Positions 59,637-64,000 of a stretch of 64,000 nt of DNA are shown piece after piece. The notes under the pieces were generated by a model that worked only from the letters and a program-made list of their open reading frames with translations, had not been told where the DNA came from and ran no database searches. The stretch's first letter is position 1. Every line of letters begins with the position of its first letter. The position numbers and the translations under genes were made by a program. This DNA is from CAADGU01 sp035444285 (lineage in GTDB: Bacteria; Chloroflexota; Anaerolineae; Promineifilales; Promineifilaceae). Location of the stretch: contig DAOMOK010000010.1 of NCBI GenBank assembly GCA_035444285.1, positions 124,001-188,000 of the forward strand. The letters are read 5' to 3'.

Positions 59637-60096
59637 CCACCAAATACGTCGCCGTGCCCAACGCAATCTCCACCCCTTCCTCATTGTGCAGCTCCATGCG
59701 CGTCACCGCCACCTTATTCCCCTTGCGAATCACCCGCGCCGTAGCAATAAAAGCATTGCCCCGCCCCGGCCGTAAATAATCAATGCGAATATCAATCGTA
59801 CCCAGTTTTTGCAGCCGCCGCTGCATCTCCTCTGGCGACAGGTCGAGCAGTTCCATGACCAGATTTGCCATGGCGACCATGCCCCCGGCCGAATCCAGCA
59901 GCGAAGCTGTCACCCCACCGTGCAAAATCTGGTAAAACGGGTTGCCCACCAGTTCCGGCTTCATCTGCACCCGCAGTTCCACACTCTCGGCCGTCAGTGC
60001 CAACACCTCCAACCCAATCAACTGATGAAAGGGAATGTGCTGCGCATACAACCCCTTGATCAATTCCAAAATTTCCTCATCTGTCATCGTTGACAT
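59632..60096 (-). CDS. PaaI-family hotdog thioesterase
   Basis: The 154-aa protein starts at ATG 60096 behind GGAGGAAAGAAG. The hotdog core is PFHQLIGLEVLALTAESVEL, NPFYQILHGGVTASLLDSAG (catalytic HGG) and KLGTIDIRIDYLRPGRGNAF. PaaI-type thioesterases release CoA from aryl- or acyl-CoA compounds. The acyl group is unknown. Confidence 0.85.
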   Translation of the reverse strand: MSTMTDEEILELIKGLYAQHIPFHQLIGLEVLALTAESVELRVQMKPELVGNPFYQILHGGVTASLLDSAGGMVAMANLVMELLDLSPEEMQRRLQKLGTIDIRIDYLRPGRGNAFIATARVIRKGNKVAVTRMELHNEEGVEIALGTATYLVG

Positions 60097-60197
60097 CTTC
60101 TTTCCTCCTTTGGGGCGATTTTGCACAATCGCCCCACAAATTGTCAGCTATCTCTTATAGATGTGCAATCAAGTTAATTGGTGGTATGCTTGTAGCC

Positions 60198-60285
60198 GCA
60201 ATCGGGAATCGGACTTTCGATTGCAAGTACCAGACCACACAAACACAAGCAAGCGGTCACAATGTTCATATTGTGGCCGCTTTTT
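60198..60285 (+). promoter_or_regulatory. Structured leader with terminator upstream of prfC
   Basis: A first hairpin has GCAATCG/CGATTGC arms (60198-60224). A second has GCGGTCACAAT/ATTGTGGCCGC arms (60253-60280) and is followed by TTTTT. The terminator-like hairpin ends 14 nt before the prfC ATG, so it may attenuate transcription of prfC, or end a small RNA transcribed from 60127-60290. Confidence 0.6.
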
Positions 60286-60299
60286 ACGCCTGAAAAGTT

Positions 60300-61901
60300 A
60301 TGACCGAACAAACACTAATCACCGACGGCCAGTTAGTGGCCGAAATTCAAAAACGGCGCACTTTCGCCATTATCTCCCACCCGGACGCGGGCAAAACGAC
60401 GCTGACCGAAAAGCTGCTGTTGTATGGCAATGCTATTCATCTGGCGGGCAGTGTGCGCGCCCGCAAAAACCAGCGCGCCGCCACCTCGGACTGGATGAAG
60501 ATGGAACAGGAACGCGGTATCTCTATCACCTCTACCGTGCTGCAATTCCCCTACCAGGGGCACATTATCAACCTGCTAGACACACCCGGCCATCAGGATT
60601 TCTCCGAAGACACCTACCGCACCCTCACCGCCGCCGACTGCGCCGTGATGGTATTAGACGCGGCCAAAGGCGTGGAGGAACAGACGGTCAAACTGTTTGA
60701 GGTATGCCGTCGTCGCGGCATCCCCGTCTTCACCTTCATCAACAAAATGGATCGGCCGTCGCTGGACGCGCTGGCGCTGCTGGACGAAGTGGAAACGGTG
60801 TTGGGAATGCAGCCCGTCCCCATGAACTGGCCCATTGGTGATGGCGACACCTTTCTAGGAGTCTTTGACCGTCTGACAGAAGAGGTGCATCTGTATGACC
60901 GCACCGCCCATAACCAGACCATTTCTCCGGAGTACATCACCGGGTTGGACGACCCGCGCATTGAAGCCACCCTCAGCAGCCACCAATTCGACGACCTGCA
61001 CACCAACATCGCCCTGCTGGACGAAATGGCAACCTTTGACTTTGATACCTTCCGGCGTGGTGAACAGACGATGGTTTATTTTGGCAGCGCGCTGACCAAT
61101 TTTGGCGTCCAGTTGTTTCTGGATGACTTCATCAAATACGCCCCCGCCCCCAACACCTATGCCAGCGATGCCGGGCCAATTGACCCTTACCAGCCGGAAT
61201 TTACCGGTTTTGTCTTCAAAATTCAGGCAAACATGGACCCGCGACATCGGGACAGCGTCGCTTTTTTGCGCGTGTGCAGCGGCCGTTTTGAACGCAATAC
61301 CCAGGTAAAACACCCCCGCACTGGCAAGATGCTCAAACTCTCCCGCACCTACACCTTTTTTGCCGATGACCGCGAGGTGGTAGATGAGGCATTTGCCGGG
61401 GACATCATTGGGCTGCCGGGCAACCGGGAGTTTAACATCGGCGATACCATCAGCGCCGGCGCGGCGTTTAATTTTGCGCCCATCCCCCGCTTCCCCGCCG
61501 AGCATTTTGCCCGGCTGGTCAATCTGGATGTGAGCAAACAGAAGCAGTTCTTGAAAGGCATCGCCCAATTGGAAACGGAAGGGGCAATGCAAATTCTGCA
61601 TGAAGTAGACGGGGCGCGGCGCGACCCGATTCTGGCGGTGGTGGGCATGTTACAATTTGAAGTGGTGCAGGCGCGGCTAGAAGAGGAGTACAACGTCAAA
61701 ACGAAGTTGGAGCCATTGCCACACCGCCTCTCTCGCTGGGTTGAAGGGCCAGAAGAAAGCATCGAAAAGCTGCCCTGGCGCTATGGCATGATGAAGACGC
61801 GGGATTTCGACGGCCGTCTCGTGGCCCTTTGTAACTCCCCCCATGAACTGAACTACTACCAAGAAAAGTACCCCGAACTTACCTTCCGCAGCATTGCTTA
61901 G
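60300..61901 (+). CDS. prfC: Peptide chain release factor 3
   Basis: RF3 is a translational GTPase that recycles RF1/RF2 after peptide release. The 533-aa length is normal. The G domain has G1 ISHPDAGKTTLTEKLLLYG near 25, the switch region GISITSTVLQFPY, G3 LLDTPGHQDFSEDTYRTL near 92 and G4 TFINKMDRP near 148. The RF3-specific parts QRAATSDWMKMEQERGIS and ARRDPILAVVGMLQFEVVQA are clear. It follows a structured leader with a terminator, which suggests feedback or attenuated control. Confidence 0.96.
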   Translation: MTEQTLITDGQLVAEIQKRRTFAIISHPDAGKTTLTEKLLLYGNAIHLAGSVRARKNQRAATSDWMKMEQERGISITSTVLQFPYQGHIINLLDTPGHQDFSEDTYRTLTAADCAVMVLDAAKGVEEQTVKLFEVCRRRGIPVFTFINKMDRPSLDALALLDEVETVLGMQPVPMNWPIGDGDTFLGVFDRLTEEVHLYDRTAHNQTISPEYITGLDDPRIEATLSSHQFDDLHTNIALLDEMATFDFDTFRRGEQTMVYFGSALTNFGVQLFLDDFIKYAPAPNTYASDAGPIDPYQPEFTGFVFKIQANMDPRHRDSVAFLRVCSGRFERNTQVKHPRTGKMLKLSRTYTFFADDREVVDEAFAGDIIGLPGNREFNIGDTISAGAAFNFAPIPRFPAEHFARLVNLDVSKQKQFLKGIAQLETEGAMQILHEVDGARRDPILAVVGMLQFEVVQARLEEEYNVKTKLEPLPHRLSRWVEGPEESIEKLPWRYGMMKTRDFDGRLVALCNSPHELNYYQEKYPELTFRSIA

Positions 61902-61905
61902 CCAT

Positions 61906-62030
61906 CGCCTATGAATGAATTCATAGGCTGATATAAAAAACGTACTGAAGCACGTTAAAAGCGGCGCACATGAACGCGCTTTAGCGCGTTTTTCATAGCA
62001 GACGCCGATTTCCAATCGGCGGCGTTGGCT
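61906..62030. repeat. Multi-hairpin intergenic block
   Basis: At least four short stems follow prfC: GCCTATGAATGAATTCATAGGC, ACGTACTGAAGCACGT, AACGCGCTTTAGCGCGTT and CGCCGATTTCCAATCGGCG. The cores resemble the GCACTTTAGTGC and GGCGATTTATCGCC palindromes of other gaps. No frame is convincing. Confidence 0.75.
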
Positions 62031-62048
62031 AACTGTGATTAACTGTGA

Positions 62049-62094
62049 TTGACAGGAAAGTTAACGGCTGTAAAATGGTCATTTAGATGACCAT
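62049..62094 (+). promoter_or_regulatory. Promoter and operator of the VapBC-like pair
   Basis: TTGACA (62049) and TAAAAT (62071) are 16 bp apart. A perfect inverted repeat ATGGTCAT-TTAG-ATGACCAT (62075-62094) overlaps the -10 region, the usual position for antitoxin autorepression. Two AACTGTGATT copies (62031-62050) lie just upstream. Confidence 0.65.
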
Positions 62095-62116
62095 CTGACA
62101 ATCAGTGGAGGCGATG

Positions 62117-62392
62117 ATGAAACAAATTTCTATTGTGGAGGCGCGTGACCACTTCACCGAATTGGTACGGCAGGTAGAAAAAAATTCTGGTGTACAGCTC
62201 ACCCGACGCGGCAAACCGGTAGCGGTGATCCTTTCTATGTCTGAATTCGATCGTTTGCAAAAGGGCGAGGGCAATTTTTGGGACAGCTATCTTGTTTTTC
62301 GGGCACAGTTTGATCTGGATGAGTTGGCGATTGAGCCAGAAATTTTTGCGGAGGCACGGGATCGCACGGCAGGACGAGATGTGACCTTATGA
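62117..62392 (+). CDS. Phd/YefM-type antitoxin
   Basis: The 91-aa protein (ATG 62117, ATG 62114 possible, after GGAGGCG) has the Phd/YefM fold: QISIVEARDHFTELVRQVEK, then VQLTRRGKPVAVILSMSEFD. It binds DNA through the N-terminal part and neutralises the toxin through the C-terminus. The stop overlaps the toxin ATG (ATGA). The palindrome at 62075-62094 is its probable operator. Confidence 0.88.
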   Translation: MKQISIVEARDHFTELVRQVEKNSGVQLTRRGKPVAVILSMSEFDRLQKGEGNFWDSYLVFRAQFDLDELAIEPEIFAEARDRTAGRDVTL

Positions 62393-62802
62393 GTTTGAAA
62401 TACCTCTTAGACACTAACATCGTCTCTGAGCCATTACGACCGCAACCCAACCAGACCATTCTGGCAAATCTACAAACACATCAGCAGGAAATTGCCATTG
62501 CTGCGGTTGTCTGGCATGAATTGTGGTTTGGCTGTTTGCGGCTGCCACTATCACGAAGGCGCACGGCCGTAGAAACCTACCTGCAACACGTTGTCAGCGC
62601 CATTCCCATACTGCCTTATGATGAACAGGCTGCTCATTGGCACGCTGCCGAACGCGCCCGGCTGACGGCACAGGGCAAACCGCCTCCTTTTGCTGACAGT
62701 CAAATTGCCGCAGTAACGGCCGTGAACCATCTCCAGTTGGTGACGCTCAACACCGCCGATTACGCCTATTTTCAGGGCTTACAACTAACAACCTGGAATT
62801 GA
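62389..62802 (+). CDS. PIN-domain toxin, VapC-like
   Basis: The 137-aa PIN ribonuclease has the first acidic motif in YLLDTNIVSEPLRPQPNQ, Glu in WHELWFGCLRLP near 44, and the C-terminal acidic block PPFADSQIAAVTAVNHLQLV followed by TLNTADYAYF. VapC proteins cleave tRNA or rRNA and stop growth unless bound by the antitoxin. It is translationally coupled to the Phd-type gene. Confidence 0.9.
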   Translation: MSLKYLLDTNIVSEPLRPQPNQTILANLQTHQQEIAIAAVVWHELWFGCLRLPLSRRRTAVETYLQHVVSAIPILPYDEQAAHWHAAERARLTAQGKPPPFADSQIAAVTAVNHLQLVTLNTADYAYFQGLQLTTWN

Positions 62803-62808
62803 CTTCTG

Positions 62809-62846
62809 CTAACGCTCACTACTAACGCTCACTACTAACGCTCACT
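62809..62846. repeat. Three 13-bp tandem units TAACGCTCACTAC
   Basis: Copies start at 62810, 62823 and 62836, directly after the toxin gene. It is related by sense to the GTGAGCA arrays. A partial TTCGCGTCCTTCACGG-type repeat (62862-62910) follows, also seen at 52885-52920. Confidence 0.85.
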
Positions 62847-62914
62847 GAAAAAGCCCGACCTCTCTCCGGCAAATCTTCGCGTTTCTTCGCGTCCTTCACG
62901 GATTTCTAAAAATG

Positions 62915-64000
62915 TCAGTTTTCGGCATAGCGGCGTTTCCATTCGTACAATTTGTTGATCGCTTCCAGAGGGGACATGCTGTTCACGTCCAGTTCGGTCA
63001 GTTCTGCCAGCAGGGGGCTGGCTTCCGGGAAGAGGGCCATTTGTTGGCCGGAGGAGAGGCGAGAGGGGGTCACGGCCGTTGTCGGTGCATGTTGTTCCAG
63101 TTCGTGCAGCAGTTCATTGGCCCGGTTGACCACATCCCGTGGCAGCCCCGCCAGTTGCGCCACATGGATGCCGTAACTGCGATCCGCCCCCCCCGGCACA
63201 ATGTGGTGCAAAAAGAGAACCCTGTCCCCTTCTTCGGCAACGGCCACATTGTAATTGGCAACCAGCGGCAGCAGGTCAGCCAGCCCCACCAGTTCGTGGT
63301 AATGGGTGGCAAAGAGGGTGCGTGGTTTGAGGCGTGGATGGTTGTGCAGGTATTCCACAATGGCCCAGGCAATAGCCAGGCCATCATAGGTGCTGGTGCC
63401 GCGCCCGATCTCATCCAGGATGAGCAGGGAGCGGTGGCTGGCATGGTTGAGGATTTCGGCCGTTTCCACCATTTCCACCATAAAGGTGCTGCGCCCGGCG
63501 TGTAATTCATCGTGCGCGCCAATGCGGGTGAAGATGCGGTCGGCCAGCCCCACGTCGGCTTCGTCAGCGGGCACAAAGCTGCCGATCTGAGCCATGAGTA
63601 CGATGAGCGCCGTCTGGCGCAGGTAGGTGGATTTGCCGCTCATGTTAGGGCCGGTGATGATCTGGATGCGCTCCTTTTCGGTCATGTGGGTGTCATTGGG
63701 CACAAAGCGTTCCAGCCGCAGCGATTGTTCCACGACGGGGTGACGGCCGTTGACCACATGCAGCGTATTGTCGGTGGTGAGGGACGGCCGTGTATATCCC
63801 TGATTGGCCGCCGCTTCCGCCAACCCCGCCGCGACATCCAGTTCCGCAATCGCCTGCGCCGTTTGCAGCAGGCGCGGCGCATAAGCCGCCACTTGCTGGC
63901 ACACTTCGCTGAAAACCCGCCGTTCAATTTCCAAAATCCGCTCCTCGGCATTGAGGATCAGCGTTTCGTACTCCTTCAATTCCGGGGTGATATACCGCTC
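62915..64000 (-). CDS. mutS: DNA mismatch repair protein MutS, C-terminal part (partial)
   Basis: This minus-strand frame stays open to the window edge (ERYITPELKEYE at 64000-63960), so it is the last about 361 residues of MutS. The clamp-lever part (LNAEERILEIERRVFSEVCQ) is followed by the ATPase domain: FVPNDTHM, Walker A IITGPNMSGKSTYLRQTALI, ARIGAHDELHAGRSTFMVEM, Walker B LLILDEIGRGTSTYDGLAIA and ATHYHELVGLADLLP. The C-terminal helix-turn-helix MSPLEAINKLYEWKRRY follows. MutS recognises mismatches; the rest of the gene lies to the right. Confidence 0.95.
   Translation of the reverse strand, partial: ERYITPELKEYETLILNAEERILEIERRVFSEVCQQVAAYAPRLLQTAQAIAELDVAAGLAEAAANQGYTRPSLTTDNTLHVVNGRHPVVEQSLRLERFVPNDTHMTEKERIQIITGPNMSGKSTYLRQTALIVLMAQIGSFVPADEADVGLADRIFTRIGAHDELHAGRSTFMVEMVETAEILNHASHRSLLILDEIGRGTSTYDGLAIAWAIVEYLHNHPRLKPRTLFATHYHELVGLADLLPLVANYNVAVAEEGDRVLFLHHIVPGGADRSYGIHVAQLAGLPRDVVNRANELLHELEQHAPTTAVTPSRLSSGQQMALFPEASPLLAELTELDVNSMSPLEAINKLYEWKRRYAEN

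Overview
The window is dense bacterial chromosome (roughly 57% GC by eye) with about 50 genes. I judge it to come from Chloroflexota, probably an Anaerolineae-like lineage. The reasons are the mix of an F420-type nitroreductase-family protein, large secreted CARDB/Ig-type proteins carrying an aromatic-[LM]-P-I-[VI] motif, a USP-GpgS fusion, a MoxR/DUF58 cluster, and intergenic word-like repeat arrays. The assignment rests on protein character only; no rRNA or tRNA gene was seen.

Layout. 0-9 kb: a partial YdcF-like gene, a sugar-nucleotide cytidylyltransferase and mtnA on the minus strand; then yvcK, gap, a MazG-like gene overlapping a phosphoesterase, an SGNH-like protein, a hairpin-rich leader and proS on the plus strand. 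9.4-18.8 kb: lepB followed by a bacterial microcompartment (BMC) operon of the sugar-phosphate-utilising (SPU) kind. It encodes RpiB-like, DeoC and CoA-acylating aldehyde dehydrogenase cargo, each with an N-terminal encapsulation-type helix. The shell genes are one BMC-H, one double-pore-type BMC-T, one single-layer-type BMC-T and three BMC-P. Also inside are a YgiT-type zinc finger, a nucleotidyltransferase, an unknown 177-aa protein and a receiver-CpaE/ParA fusion. 18.9-28.7 kb: DUF503, then a membrane cluster (large secreted/membrane protein, ABC ATPase, two permeases, TM/coiled-coil protein, MoxR, DUF58), interrupted by a decayed DUF4258/YgiT toxin-antitoxin pair. 28.8-38.3 kb: a secreted metalloprotease, nudC, P-loop kinases, an SDR, an alpha/beta hydrolase, a DDN-like protein, a DinB protein, a YcaQ-like protein and a monooxygenase-like protein. 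38.3-44.9 kb, minus strand: two GT4 glycosyltransferases, a USP-USP-GpgS fusion, a GpgP-like phosphatase and murA, read as a glucosylglycerate-type locus. 45-64 kb: secreted proteins, esterases, an orphan molybdenum hydroxylase, galK, prfC, a VapBC-like pair and the C-terminal part of mutS.

How the BMC genes should work together: DeoC would cleave 2-deoxyribose-5-phosphate to acetaldehyde and glyceraldehyde-3-phosphate inside the shell, and the aldehyde dehydrogenase would turn acetaldehyde into acetyl-CoA. The RpiB-like protein presumably acts on a related sugar phosphate, although its catalytic position is altered.

Two genome-scale patterns stand out. First, the palindromic octamer ACGGCCGT occurs about 125 times by hand count (about once per 500 bp, against one or two expected), like the cyanobacterial HIP1 element; a 4-kb stretch at 32.8-36.8 kb has none. 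Second, word-like repeat arrays (CGTAATC/GATTACG, GGAGATTAG, GTAGGCGATTTATCGCC and GTGATGC types) fill most gaps. They supply the stop codons of about ten genes, punctuate the BMC operon, and have entered the rpiB coding sequence in frame.
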